Source of the DNA: an uncultured Pseudomonadales bacterium
GTDB lineage: Bacteria > Pseudomonadota > Gammaproteobacteria > Pseudomonadales > Cellvibrionaceae
Direction: 5' to 3'
DNA length: 64,000 nucleotides
Assembly: GCA_947489425.1 (NCBI GenBank)
Contig: CANLDL010000005.1
Coordinates: 216,361 to 280,360, forward strand
The notes under the pieces are model-generated. The model was not told the DNA's origin, searched no databases, and was given only the letters and a program-made list of their open reading frames with translations. Position numbers and translations under genes: made by a program. Of the stretch, positions 45,571 to 54,265 are shown piece after piece (the first letter of the stretch is position 1; the number at the start of each line of letters is the position of its first letter).

Positions 45571-46335
45571 ATGCAAGAAATTGGTTGGTTGAATGTCGGC
45601 GCTTTAGTCTGGTTTTTGTGCCTATGGATAGGTTATGCGCGTTTTGCACATAATAGAGCCAAACACTCAAATCTTGGTTTGGCTGCTGTGATGGGTAGGC
45701 GCAGGCGCGAATGGGTGCGTCAGATGCTTAAGCGTGAGTTACGTATTCCTGATGCGGCGTTGATCGCTAACCTTGAACGTAATGTGACTTTTTTAGCGTC
45801 ATCGAGCATGCTGATACTGGCAGGTTTATTAACGGTGTTTGTGAGCGTGGGGCGCTTACAAGCGGTACTGATTGATGTGCCTTTTTATATCGAGAGTTCG
45901 TCTTTCTTACTGCACCTCAAATTAATGGTGTTAATTTCTATTTATGTTTATGCCTTTTTTACCTTTACTTGGTCTATGCGCCAATACGGCTTTGTGGCGG
46001 TGGTCATTGGCTCAGCGCCATCGCCTCAAGAGCTGCGAGATTACCCCGAAAAAATAGAAGATTTTGTACGCGCCAGCGGTAAAGTCATTGATTTGGCTGC
46101 CCACACGAATAACTATGGTTTGCGCGCCTTTTATTTTTCGCTCTCTGTATTGGCTTGGTTTATCAATGGGTGGTTATTTATTATAGCTTCTACAATGGTG
46201 GTTGCTGTTTTGTATCACCGTGAATTCCGCTCTCGTCCATCAATGGAAATGCGCAAACTAGAAGTATTTCGAGAAAATTCCTGCGAAGAGGGAGGTAAGC
46301 TTGAAGCTAAGGGTAATGATTTAGAGGCTAATTAA
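45571..46335 (+). CDS. DUF599 family membrane protein
   Basis: A 254-residue integral membrane protein with about four hydrophobic segments, matching DUF599: an N-terminal helix, MGRRRREWVRQML in the first loop, FLASSSMLILAGLL, FFTFTWSMRQYGF, and an ALVWF-type C-terminal helix pair. Function unknown. It has a polar, acidic C-terminal tail. It is convergent with the GIY-YIG gene and overlaps it by 4 bp. Confidence 0.88.
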   Translation: MQEIGWLNVGALVWFLCLWIGYARFAHNRAKHSNLGLAAVMGRRRREWVRQMLKRELRIPDAALIANLERNVTFLASSSMLILAGLLTVFVSVGRLQAVLIDVPFYIESSSFLLHLKLMVLISIYVYAFFTFTWSMRQYGFVAVVIGSAPSPQELRDYPEKIEDFVRASGKVIDLAAHTNNYGLRAFYFSLSVLAWFINGWLFIIASTMVVAVLYHREFRSRPSMEMRKLEVFRENSCEEGGKLEAKGNDLEAN

Positions 46336-46640
46336 AAGTCGGTTTGAGGCATGTGTGGGCCAAAATTCTCGGCTATTAATTGCCATTTTTGTGCCCGAGT
46401 TAAGGATTTAATCGCATACTCACGCTTACTGGCAGTGCTTCTGTCATGGCCGTTTTCTAAATAATATAAGGCAATTGGCCTGCGTCCATAAAAAAATTTA
46501 GCGCCTTTTTTAGCGCAATGTTGCTGCCAACGCTTGACCATATTGTTGGTAATGCCAGTATAGAGCCTATTATCGCTGGCTAATAATATATAAACTTTCC
46601 ATGTTAATTCGGTTTGAGCTGAAGTAATTGCTGTGGACAT
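46332..46640 (-). CDS. GIY-YIG nuclease superfamily protein
   Basis: A 102-residue protein of the small YhbQ-like GIY-YIG class. VYILLASDNRLYTGIT is the GIY-YIG core, followed by RWQQH and a conserved glutamate in ASKREYAIK, with lysine/leucine-rich helix LTRAQKWQLI. It may act on DNA; a biological role is not established. It is followed 18 bp away by no further partner except the J-domain gene upstream on the same strand. Confidence 0.88.
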   Translation of the reverse strand: MSTAITSAQTELTWKVYILLASDNRLYTGITNNMVKRWQQHCAKKGAKFFYGRRPIALYYLENGHDRSTASKREYAIKSLTRAQKWQLIAENFGPHMPQTDF

Positions 46641-46658
46641 TATTGGCTTTAGTCAGCG

Positions 46659-47162
46659 TTAACTGGTTTTAAGGTGCTTTATTAAGCACTCTTTTGCTTC
46701 ATTTATTTGTGCTGCTAGATAATCACTACCGCCACGATCGGGGTGGTTTTTTTGCATTAATTCCCTATGGCGCTTGGTAATTTGTTCGCTGCTCTCCAGT
46801 GTTTTTATACCAAATATTTCTTTGGCTTTATCAACAGTCATGTTGCTGCTCTGAGCTGGGGGATTAGATTGTTTGGACTGTTGTTCGCTTTGTTTTTTAA
46901 AGGTGTACATTTTCTTTAAAAAGGGCATAAAGCGAATGCCCGCGTAAAATAATCGCTGAGCTATTGGTAATATACCGGCTATGCCAGCTGCCACCCAGTG
47001 TAATTTACCCGTTAGTACCAAACCGATGACAACAATGGCAGCAATATATAAACCGTATTTAACAGCAGCTTTAGGCTTGTCTTTAGCAGGTATGCGCCTG
47101 AAAAACTTCAAAAAGTAAATGAGCGCGACAACAGCGATAATAACGAGGAGTGATTTGATCAT
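46659..47162 (-). CDS. Membrane-anchored J-domain protein
   Basis: A 167-residue protein with N-terminal hydrophobic segments (about 2-18, 33-50 and possibly 56-72) and a C-terminal J domain with the HPD tripeptide in NHPDRGGSDY (about residues 135-144). It should recruit DnaK at the membrane, as DjlA-like or TIM14-like proteins do. It is 18 bp upstream of the GIY-YIG gene and probably cotranscribed. Confidence 0.88.
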   Translation of the reverse strand: MIKSLLVIIAVVALIYFLKFFRRIPAKDKPKAAVKYGLYIAAIVVIGLVLTGKLHWVAAGIAGILPIAQRLFYAGIRFMPFLKKMYTFKKQSEQQSKQSNPPAQSSNMTVDKAKEIFGIKTLESSEQITKRHRELMQKNHPDRGGSDYLAAQINEAKECLIKHLKTS

Positions 47163-47344
47163 TGGCTAGACTTTACCTGTACCTTTGCAAAATGCTCTGT
47201 TTTGTAATGAAGAATGCATCGATCAATATATGAGCAGTGTTTTGTTAATATGGGGGTTTATTTTCAAAATTCACTCCATTGTCTTTTATACCGTGACAAA
47301 ATACAAAAATAAATCACAATGTTTCTCGAAAATGGCCGCTAAAT

Positions 47345-47965
47345 ATGACAAAAAATGAGCAATCAACAAATAGCCGAGATATATTTGGCGTCCATGTATT
47401 AAAGAATAACCATAGTGATATCAGGCGTCTCAAGCGCGAGAATCAAGCCGCTACGATTCATGGCAACAAGTTTTGGAAGTCAACATCTTTGATGATTGAC
47501 TATCTTAGTGTGGCGCCACCCAATAAGCGATGGCGAGTTTTAGAGATAGGCTCTGGCTGGGGAATCTCGGGTATCTATTGCGCTAAAGCATTTGACGCGA
47601 AAGTCACAGCACTGGATGCAGATTCCTCTGTATTTCCATTTTTACAGCATCATGCTCAGATTAATCATGTCGATATTGCTACATTACATATCCCCTATCA
47701 AAAGGTGAGCAAAGCCATGTTATCTGAGTTTGATATGGTAATAGGTTCGGATATCTGTTTTTGGGACGATATGGAGGATTTGTTATTTAGCTTGATTAAT
47801 CGGGCTCATCAAGCAGGAGTCAAAAGGGTGGTTATGACAGATCCAGGGCGTCCTCCTTTTCGTGGCGTGGCAGAGCGCTGTTGCGAAAAATTTGATGCTA
47901 TTTATGATCATTGGTCTGTTCCATATCCGCATAATACATCAGGGCTAGTGTTGGATATTGCTTAA
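47345..47965 (+). CDS. Class I SAM-dependent methyltransferase
   Basis: A 206-residue protein. VLEIGSGWGISGIYCAKAF is motif I, VTALDADSSVF motif II, and FDMVIGSDICFWDDMEDLLF motif IV/post-IV, as in the methyltransferase-16 (METTL21-like) or related group. Substrate unknown, a protein lysine being one option. It is upstream of msrA by 95 bp. Confidence 0.82.
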   Translation: MTKNEQSTNSRDIFGVHVLKNNHSDIRRLKRENQAATIHGNKFWKSTSLMIDYLSVAPPNKRWRVLEIGSGWGISGIYCAKAFDAKVTALDADSSVFPFLQHHAQINHVDIATLHIPYQKVSKAMLSEFDMVIGSDICFWDDMEDLLFSLINRAHQAGVKRVVMTDPGRPPFRGVAERCCEKFDAIYDHWSVPYPHNTSGLVLDIA

Positions 47966-48060
47966 CCCGGTGAATGCCTCAAGCTGGGGTTAGAACTTTT
48001 TTGTCTTTTGAGGCTCAATATCTTTTAAGAAGAAAAATAAATAGAATAAGGATAATGGCT

Positions 48061-48708
48061 ATGTTTTTTAGAAACCCTGCAAAAGAGAAAATGGTCTCCG
48101 CTGTACATGCATTGCCCGGGCGCAAAGAGCCCATAGAAATTAATGGTCAGCATACGGTTTTAGGCTCGCCTATGCAGCCACCTTATCCAGCGGGTAGCGA
48201 ACGAATAATTGTTGGTATGGGCTGCTTTTGGGGGGCAGAGAGAAAATTTTGGAGCCTGCCAGGTGTAATAACAACGGCAGTAGGCTATAGCGCAGGTTTT
48301 ACTCCCAATCCAAGCTACAAAGAAGTATGCTCGGGCCAAACTGGGCATAATGAAGCGGTTTTGATTGTGTTTGATCCCGCATTGATTAGCTTACGGCAAG
48401 TGCTAAAAACATTTTGGGAATCTCATAACCCTACACAAGGTATGCAGCAGGGTAACGACCGTGGGACACAGTATCGCTCCGGTATTTATTATTTTAATGA
48501 GCAGCAACAGCAAGTTTGCGAGGAAACAAAAGCTATTTTCGAGAAAGCACTACAAGATAAGTTGGGGGAGAGTGCATCCGCAATTACTACAGAAATTCAA
48601 GAAGCGGGAGAATTTTATTTTGCTGAGGATTATCACCAACAATATTTGGATAAAAACCCAAATGGCTATTGTGGCTTAGGGGGTATGGGAGTTACTTGTA
48701 CGTTATAA
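48061..48708 (+). CDS. msrA: Peptide methionine (S)-S-oxide reductase MsrA
   Basis: A 215-residue MsrA that repairs oxidised methionine. GMGCFWGAERKFW holds the catalytic cysteine, GYSAGFTPNPSYKEVCSGQTGHNEAV and NDRGTQYRS are family blocks, and the recycling cysteine is in NGYCGLGG. ATG 48061 is chosen because AAGGA is 8 bases upstream; ATG 48055 is too close to it, and longer frames add unlike residues. The length matches E. coli MsrA (212). Confidence 0.96.
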   Translation: MFFRNPAKEKMVSAVHALPGRKEPIEINGQHTVLGSPMQPPYPAGSERIIVGMGCFWGAERKFWSLPGVITTAVGYSAGFTPNPSYKEVCSGQTGHNEAVLIVFDPALISLRQVLKTFWESHNPTQGMQQGNDRGTQYRSGIYYFNEQQQQVCEETKAIFEKALQDKLGESASAITTEIQEAGEFYFAEDYHQQYLDKNPNGYCGLGGMGVTCTL

Positions 48709-48744
48709 CTCTAAATAAAGGGTGTATCGTTAATTAAAGGCTTC

Positions 48745-49032
48745 TTAATTAATATTGTGTTCTGGTTCTTTGCCTTGCAAGTGATAGGCAAAGGCAACAA
48801 TTTGTGCAATGGCAATATATAGGCTCTCTGGTATGTGGTCGCCTAACTCTAAACTCATCAGTAGATCGAGTAGAGGTTCATTTTCACACAGTGTTATATT
48901 ATTTTGTTGTGCAATGGCAATAATTTCTTCTGCCGTGGTGCCGCTGCCTTTGGCAGTTACCATTGGAGCTGTCTCACCGTCATAAAATAGTGCAACTGCT
49001 TGTTTTAAATCTTCTTTTAGTTCTTCCTTCAT
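48745..49032 (-). CDS. FlhB C-terminal-like export protein (FlhX type)
   Basis: A 95-residue protein that aligns with the cytoplasmic C-terminal half of FlhB: AVALFYDGETAPMVTAKG, ITLCENEPLLDLL, LGDHIPESLYIAIAQIVAFAY. It begins where FlhB follows its NPTH autocleavage site, so it is like the FlhX/YlqH class of stand-alone FlhB_CC proteins that can replace the cleaved fragment. It lies 32 bp downstream of a FliK-like gene, supporting a role in flagellar-type export switching. Confidence 0.88.
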   Translation of the reverse strand: MKEELKEDLKQAVALFYDGETAPMVTAKGSGTTAEEIIAIAQQNNITLCENEPLLDLLMSLELGDHIPESLYIAIAQIVAFAYHLQGKEPEHNIN

Positions 49033-49064
49033 AGTGTTAATAATCTATTTATGTAGTGTTAGTA

Positions 49065-50687
49065 TTAGGTTTTAATATCCACTAAATTATAATCTAGCGA
49101 GGTTTCTCGAGGCTGTGGTCTACCTTGCAGACAAGTAATATCTTCTACAGTTAAGCCATTAGCGAGTAATTTATCCCTCAGCCAAGCAATATCGTTTTGT
49201 GCTCTATTACAAAGCGTAGAGGATTCGGCCCATAGTGTTGCCGAAATAGATGATTCGACAATGGTTAATTGTGAATGAAGCTTTTCGTCATTAGGTAAAT
49301 CGAAGGATAAGAACACCTGCCATCGTCGTGTTTTCTCGTCATTTTGTTCTTTGTTGTCTTCATTACTTTCATCTTGGTAGTGTTCCTTCACCATCTCTTG
49401 TTCGCGAATATTAATCTGTAAAGGTAAGACTTGTTCTCCAAAGCGTAGGGGTAGCTCTGTTTGAAATTGTTGGCGGCTATCACTGTTTGGCTGATCAAGC
49501 CCGAGTGAGCGTAGTTGATTGAATTGAATTTTTGCTTGTGTCTGTTCAACTAGCTTCTTTAAGTGTTGTTCGATAATTTTAGGTAGTTGTCCAAGTGCTT
49601 GGGTATCAGTAGGTATTTGAATACCTAATAACCGGAATAAAGCGACTGTTGCCGCGCTTATTGGTTTGGTAGTGTCGAAACCTGTAGCTAGGGGTGGTGT
49701 GTTTGTATGTTGAGTGTTAATAACAGTGCTAATAATTTCTTGTAAGTCCGCTTGCTTCAAAAGGGGTGTTGTCGAACCTGTTGGTGTACTAATTGCCGTT
49801 AATAGCTTATCAAGCGCAACCCTAATGTCTTGTTGAATACCTGCATTATTATTAATAAGCTGCTGTGGTCCAAGTGTATTGGGAGGCGTTAATTTAGCTT
49901 CAAAGGTAACACCACTGTTATTGAGTGCCTGTTTTACCTGTTTAGCTTGTGCGAGTGAGTTATCTGTTTTTGTGAATTGATTGAGCTGGCTAATAGCTTG
50001 TAGAGTTTGTGGGCTGATTAATTTTGTTTGTAAGACATTTGGCAGCTGAGCCAGCGTTTGACTTAATTGTGATGTAAATTGTTGTAACTGACTGATGTTT
50101 TCTTGTTTAGGCAAAATATTTTTAATCGCTTGAGTAGCGGCTTGTTGTAATTGTTCCTGCAGATTGAGTTGTACTGGGTTGTTGGGGGTGATAAGTAATT
50201 GTCCATTTTGTTGCCCAAGTGCGAGTATTTGGTTGGTGCTGAATGCTTGAGTGGTGATCGTAGTGAGTGTTTTAGCATTGAGCAGTGCTTGAATATTTGC
50301 CGTTGTATTAGTTGCATTAATACTGAGTTTAGTGAGATATAGAGGTGTCTCGGGTGCTTGGTTTAAATAATTAGCCACTGGCCCTGTAGTAGGCCGATTA
50401 AGCTGTGCTTGCGTGCTGGGTAAACTGCTTTGCAATTGCTGGGCGAGGCTTGGATTAACACGTTGCAGTAGGCTTTGCTCGCTACTCGTTAAGACCTGGC
50501 TGCTAGTTACTTGTGCCGTAAGGCTTTGATTAGGCGCTAATTGTTGTAAGGCGCTTACTACCGAGCGTGCATTAGCGACGTTATTATTGCTAGGGGCTTG
50601 GTTATTAATGTGCGGACGAGTTTGGTTTGTGCTGCTAGCGACTCGGCTTACACTGTTTGTACTTGGCGTAGGTATTCGATCAACCAC
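49065..50687 (-). CDS. FliK-like flagellar hook-length control domain protein
   Basis: A 540-residue protein. Most of it is polar and rich in Q, N, T and S with no clear fold, as in FliK's ruler region; the C-terminal part (about 425-515: RWQVFLSFDLP, then TIVESSISATLWAES, then WLRDKLLANGLTVEDI) matches the FliK C-terminal substrate-switch domain. It lies just upstream of the FlhX-like gene. Other flagellar genes are not in the window, so this pair is an orphan module. Confidence 0.82.
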   Translation of the reverse strand: MVDRIPTPSTNSVSRVASSTNQTRPHINNQAPSNNNVANARSVVSALQQLAPNQSLTAQVTSSQVLTSSEQSLLQRVNPSLAQQLQSSLPSTQAQLNRPTTGPVANYLNQAPETPLYLTKLSINATNTTANIQALLNAKTLTTITTQAFSTNQILALGQQNGQLLITPNNPVQLNLQEQLQQAATQAIKNILPKQENISQLQQFTSQLSQTLAQLPNVLQTKLISPQTLQAISQLNQFTKTDNSLAQAKQVKQALNNSGVTFEAKLTPPNTLGPQQLINNNAGIQQDIRVALDKLLTAISTPTGSTTPLLKQADLQEIISTVINTQHTNTPPLATGFDTTKPISAATVALFRLLGIQIPTDTQALGQLPKIIEQHLKKLVEQTQAKIQFNQLRSLGLDQPNSDSRQQFQTELPLRFGEQVLPLQINIREQEMVKEHYQDESNEDNKEQNDEKTRRWQVFLSFDLPNDEKLHSQLTIVESSISATLWAESSTLCNRAQNDIAWLRDKLLANGLTVEDITCLQGRPQPRETSLDYNLVDIKT

Positions 50688-50770
50688 AATAGGCCTTTGT
50701 GCGCATTGAATATTTGCAATAATTTAAGAATAGCAATAAATCCCCACACTGGCTCTCGAAAGTCACTATA

Positions 50771-51493
50771 ATGCATGCTTTTATTGGCCCAATTGTTAAT
50801 TTGAGATCGACTTCTGTGAATTCTTCATCAGTTTTGCTGGAATGTAGGGCGCTTGCCTGCGAGCGTGATGGCCGTGTTCTATTTGATCGGTTAGATCTTG
50901 TGATAAATTCTGGTGATGTTGTTCAAATAGAGGGCCCAAACGGCTGTGGTAAAACCACGCTATTGCGTGCTTTAACAACACTGTTACCCGATTATGAAGG
51001 TGAAATTACTTGGCGAGGCGAATCGACTCGTCACAATCGCCGGGAATATTTATCAAATTTGCTATTCATTGGACACTTGCCTGGTGTGAAAAACACCCTG
51101 ACTCCCAGAGAAAACCTCTCTTTTTTAACGCAGTTACAACAAGATGTTAGCTTGGACGAGATAGATGCTGCACTCGCTAAAGTCGGCTTATATGGCTATG
51201 AAGATATGCCAGGGCATCAGTTATCGGCCGGTCAATTACGTCGTATAGCGTTGGCACGCCTCTATTTAAGCCGTGCTCAGGTTTGGGTGCTAGATGAGCC
51301 TTATACCGCTATAGATAAACAAGGTGTTGCCAATTTAGAGGCTCTATTCATAGAGCATGCGCAGCAGGGTGGCTGTGTAATTATGACGACTCACCAGTCG
51401 CCTTCAATACAACAGCTTAAAAAGGTGACTTTGCAAGAATATTCACCTGCTTACCGAGCTCAACATGCCTTAGCAAAAAAAGAGGCCTGTTAA
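50771..51493 (+). CDS. ccmA: Haem ABC exporter ATP-binding protein CcmA
   Basis: An ABC ATPase of about 200-240 residues for System I cytochrome c maturation. LLECRALACERDGRVLFDRL opens the domain, GPNGCGKTT is Walker A, LSAGQLRRIALARL the signature and VWVLDEP Walker B. With CcmB, CcmC and CcmD it releases holo-CcmE. The start is uncertain: ATG 50771 adds about 17 residues before the usual N-terminus; TTG 50801 or GTG 50816 in the same frame are alternatives. ccmB starts right after the stop. Confidence 0.95.
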   Translation: MHAFIGPIVNLRSTSVNSSSVLLECRALACERDGRVLFDRLDLVINSGDVVQIEGPNGCGKTTLLRALTTLLPDYEGEITWRGESTRHNRREYLSNLLFIGHLPGVKNTLTPRENLSFLTQLQQDVSLDEIDAALAKVGLYGYEDMPGHQLSAGQLRRIALARLYLSRAQVWVLDEPYTAIDKQGVANLEALFIEHAQQGGCVIMTTHQSPSIQQLKKVTLQEYSPAYRAQHALAKKEAC

Positions 51494-52222
51494 GTGAGCG
51501 CAGTAAATACAAATCTCGACCAGCAGAGTATCGAGCAAACTGAAATATCCCTCATGCAGGGTTTTTGGGCGGTACTAAAACGCGATGTGGTAACAGCCTT
51601 TCGTCAACGTAGCGATATGATCAACCCCGTTGTATTCTTTTTAATGGTGGTGACGATGATGCCCTTGGGTATTTCACCAGAGGCTAAATCGCTCTCATTT
51701 TTGGCACCGGGTCTCTTGTGGGTGATTGCACTTCTGGCAACTTTATTGTCTCTCGATAGTCTATTTCGCAGTGACTATGAAGATGGCTCTCTTGAACAAG
51801 TTATTTTAAGCCCTCAGTCCCTTTATTTTATGGTGATAGCAAAGGTGTTGTCTCATTGGCTAACAACGGGTTTACCACTCACTTTTGTTGCGCCATTGTT
51901 GGGTGTTTTGTTGGCACTCCCAGCCGAGGGATATCTACCCTTATTGGGTTCATTATTACTAGGCACCGTCACATTGAGTCTGGTGGGTGCTATTGGGGCA
52001 GCATTGACTGTCTCACTGCGTAAGGGCGGTTTGTTGCTCTCGTTAATTATTATGCCTTTGTATGTGCCGGTACTCATCTTTGGTGCGAGTTGTGTGCGTA
52101 TGGCAGTAGAGGGGTTTGCTATTGGCGGTCCACTGGCTATTTTAGGGGCTTTTTGTGCTGTGGCTATTGTATTGGCACCTTTAGCAATAGCTGGTGCTTT
52201 GCGTATGAGTGTCGAGGCTTAG
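51494..52222 (+). CDS. ccmB: Haem exporter membrane protein CcmB
   Basis: A 242-residue membrane subunit with about six hydrophobic helices. FWAVLKRDVVTAFRQRSDMINPVVFF is the typical N-terminus (cytoplasmic, basic), followed by LFRSDYEDGSLEQ and PLYVPVLIFGA. It starts at GTG 51494, directly after the ccmA TAA. Together with CcmA it forms the transporter-like complex. Length is as in other gammaproteobacteria. Confidence 0.95.
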   Translation: MSAVNTNLDQQSIEQTEISLMQGFWAVLKRDVVTAFRQRSDMINPVVFFLMVVTMMPLGISPEAKSLSFLAPGLLWVIALLATLLSLDSLFRSDYEDGSLEQVILSPQSLYFMVIAKVLSHWLTTGLPLTFVAPLLGVLLALPAEGYLPLLGSLLLGTVTLSLVGAIGAALTVSLRKGGLLLSLIIMPLYVPVLIFGASCVRMAVEGFAIGGPLAILGAFCAVAIVLAPLAIAGALRMSVEA

Positions 52223-52284
52223 GTTTAACATACCAAACCTACAGGCTACGTTTTAAAATAAATTATTGAGTAAAGGATAGTAAA

Positions 52285-53046
52285 TTGAATTGGCAGTGGT
52301 TTCATCGATTAGGTTCGCCTCGTTGGTTTTATGAGAAAACGAGCCGTTGGTCTCCTTGGGTAGGTACGCTTGCACTGATGACAATAGTCATTGGTGTTAT
52401 ATGGGGGCTAGGCTTTGCGCCTGAGGACAGTAAACAAGGGAATAGCTATCGAATAATCTTTATTCATGTCCCTGCTGCTTTCTTAGCCTTGGCAGGCTAC
52501 TACGTTATGGCTATTGCTGGTGCTGTTGGCCTTATTTGGCGTATGAAACTATCTTTTATGGTGATGAAGTGTGCAGCACCTATTGGGGCAGTACTAACGT
52601 TTATATCTCTAGTTACTGGTGCTGTATGGGGTAAGCCTACATGGGGTACTTGGTGGGTATGGGATGCACGTATCACCTCCATGCTCATTTTGTTCTTTTT
52701 GTACTTAGGTGTTATTGCCTTGCAGGGCGCTTACCAAAGTCGCGACTTGAGTAATAAGTCGAGTGCGATTCTGTCTCTAGTGGGTATGATCAATATCCCT
52801 ATCATTTATAAATCTGTCGATTGGTGGTTTACCTTGCATCAGCCAGCAACATTAAAGTTTACAGGGCCATCAAGTATTGATCCCTCTATGGCTTATCCTT
52901 TGCTTATTATGATTTTTGGTTTTTACTGTTTATATGCATGGTTGTTAATGAAATGGACACGGCTAGAAATTTTAGAGCAAGAGCAAAAAACTAATTGGGT
53001 TAAAGAACTGTTGCTAACCGGCGGCATAAAAAGTAGTAAATCATAG
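52285..53046 (+). CDS. ccmC: Haem-handling protein CcmC
   Basis: A 253-residue six-helix protein of the haem-handling family. The WGTWWVWDARITS block is the tryptophan-rich signature, with flanking histidines in IIFIHVPAA and FTLHQPA. CcmC loads haem on CcmE. Translation begins at TTG 52285, preceded by AAAGGA. A strong terminator follows the stop, so ccmD is not simply next in the message. Confidence 0.96.
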   Translation: MNWQWFHRLGSPRWFYEKTSRWSPWVGTLALMTIVIGVIWGLGFAPEDSKQGNSYRIIFIHVPAAFLALAGYYVMAIAGAVGLIWRMKLSFMVMKCAAPIGAVLTFISLVTGAVWGKPTWGTWWVWDARITSMLILFFLYLGVIALQGAYQSRDLSNKSSAILSLVGMINIPIIYKSVDWWFTLHQPATLKFTGPSSIDPSMAYPLLIMIFGFYCLYAWLLMKWTRLEILEQEQKTNWVKELLLTGGIKSSKS

Positions 53047-53051
53047 TGTAT

Positions 53052-53082
53052 AAAATACCCTTAATTATTAAGGGTATTTTTT
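53052..53082 (+). terminator. Strong terminator between ccmC and ccmD
   Basis: A perfect 13-bp stem, AAAATACCCTTAA (53052-53064) / TTAAGGGTATTTT (53068-53080), with a 3-base loop and a T6 tract overlapping its 3' arm. It lies 6 bp after the ccmC stop and in the middle of an operon that is usually continuous. Confidence 0.85.
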
Positions 53083-53207
53083 GATGATTAACATTAAAAA
53101 GTTAATAACGGTAATAGATTTATCTTGCTATACGATTATTAACCGACTCGATAAGATAACAGCATAGCAAGCTAGATAATTAATATGTATCAAGCCAAGG
53201 TTTAAAG

Positions 53208-53393
53208 ATGAAATTTCAGTTTGAAAGTATCGCCGACTTATTATCAATGTCGGGCCATGGTCCCTATGTATGGGGAGCTTATTTTGTGACTTTTGTAGCA
53301 ATTGCTACATTAATCTACATTCCTTATAAACTAAAACGTCAAATTGTTGCCCAAGTGAAGCGCCAGCAAAAAATAGAAAAGCCGGCGCATTAA
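53208..53393 (+). CDS. ccmD: Haem exporter subunit CcmD
   Basis: A 61-residue single-helix membrane protein. MSGHGPYVWGAYFVTF is the recognisable CcmD segment, followed by a basic KLKRQIVAQVKRQQ tail. CcmD helps release CcmE from CcmC. It is 162 bp after ccmC, separated by the terminator, and 25 bp before a lipoprotein gene. Confidence 0.92.
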   Translation: MKFQFESIADLLSMSGHGPYVWGAYFVTFVAIATLIYIPYKLKRQIVAQVKRQQKIEKPAH

Positions 53394-53418
53394 TCTTAAT
53401 ACAGTTAATGGGTGATTT

Positions 53419-54135
53419 ATGAAGTTACAAAAAAGTTTAAAACGTTTACTGGGAATGGCGGCTTTAGTGTCATTGGCCGCATGTTCTTCGCACAAAATTG
53501 TTTTACCAAGCGATACTTATGATGTTGGTGCTAAACCTGGTCATGGTACGGTGGTGATGTCAGTTGAACAAAAAGGTCTACACAGAGTGCCTTTTTCTCT
53601 ACTTTATCGTGAAGCGGGCTCTAACAAATTACTATCTACATCAAGTATTTCGCTACCTTTTGGGTATCGATATAAGTCTAATAAGACTGATACTCTTGAT
53701 GTAGTTAAGAATTATTCACAGGAATATGGCCATCTCTCTGAGAAGAATCATGAAAACAGTTTTCATGTCTTTAAGTTACCGGCAGGCCAGTATGAATTCT
53801 ATGGAATGTACATAGAAGATGATTACAAGCAGGGTACATGGATTCCTGTTAAGAATTTCAGTATCAAGTTTGATGTAAATGCCTCAAAAGCAACGTATGT
53901 AGGTAATATAGGCATTGAGACAAGCACTATAGATAATGACCGATATATTGTTAAATCCGTTCTATCGCGTAATAATCACATAAGCGAAGATAAACAAGTA
54001 TTATCTAAATTATTTCCCTCGATTAACCTAAACAAATTAGTCGAAAGTGCTCACTTAGCCGAGGGGACAGGTCTAAAAGTTAGCAGCCGTCACTATGGTT
54101 TACAGAAGGATGACGGTAACGGTAGAGGGGATTAA
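53419..54135 (+). CDS. Hypothetical lipoprotein inserted between ccmD and ccmE
   Basis: A 238-residue predicted lipoprotein. The signal peptide has KLQKSLKRLLGMAALVSLAAC with the lipobox LAAC; the cysteine is residue 22. The mature region is predicted beta-rich with no family I recognise, and a stretch HVFKLPAGQYEFYGMYIEDD is reminiscent of DUF2846-like domains. It is absent from the standard ccm operon and sits between ccmD and a perfect hairpin that precedes ccmE. No link with cytochrome maturation is shown. Confidence 0.8.
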   Translation: MKLQKSLKRLLGMAALVSLAACSSHKIVLPSDTYDVGAKPGHGTVVMSVEQKGLHRVPFSLLYREAGSNKLLSTSSISLPFGYRYKSNKTDTLDVVKNYSQEYGHLSEKNHENSFHVFKLPAGQYEFYGMYIEDDYKQGTWIPVKNFSIKFDVNASKATYVGNIGIETSTIDNDRYIVKSVLSRNNHISEDKQVLSKLFPSINLNKLVESAHLAEGTGLKVSSRHYGLQKDDGNGRGD

Positions 54136-54180
54136 TAACTACTGATAATGCATCAATAGTTATTACATTTAGTGTAAAAT

Positions 54181-54209
54181 ATAGAGGCCTATAAGTTATA
54201 GGCCTCTAT
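54181..54209. terminator. Perfect 14-bp palindromic hairpin before ccmE
   Basis: ATAGAGGCCTATAA and its exact inverse TTATAGGCCTCTAT are separated by one G. The downstream T-run is poor (TACGTTTG), so as a terminator it would be weak; it could be an attenuator or RNA-processing stem. It lies 46 bp after the lipoprotein gene and 57 bp before ccmE. Confidence 0.6.
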
Positions 54210-54265
54210 TACGTTTGTATCATGTATTAGTTAAAGTATTAAAACTTAAATGTAAAAGGTGTTGA

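Noticed and set aside
47974..48060. Upstream starts for msrA
   Set aside because: The added residues are unlike the family, and AAGGA is correctly spaced only for ATG 48061.
48731..48753. TTAATTAA / TTAATTAA inverted repeat between msrA and the FlhX-like gene as a terminator
   Set aside because: The stem is all A-T, overlaps the FlhX stop region and has no T-run; too weak to call.
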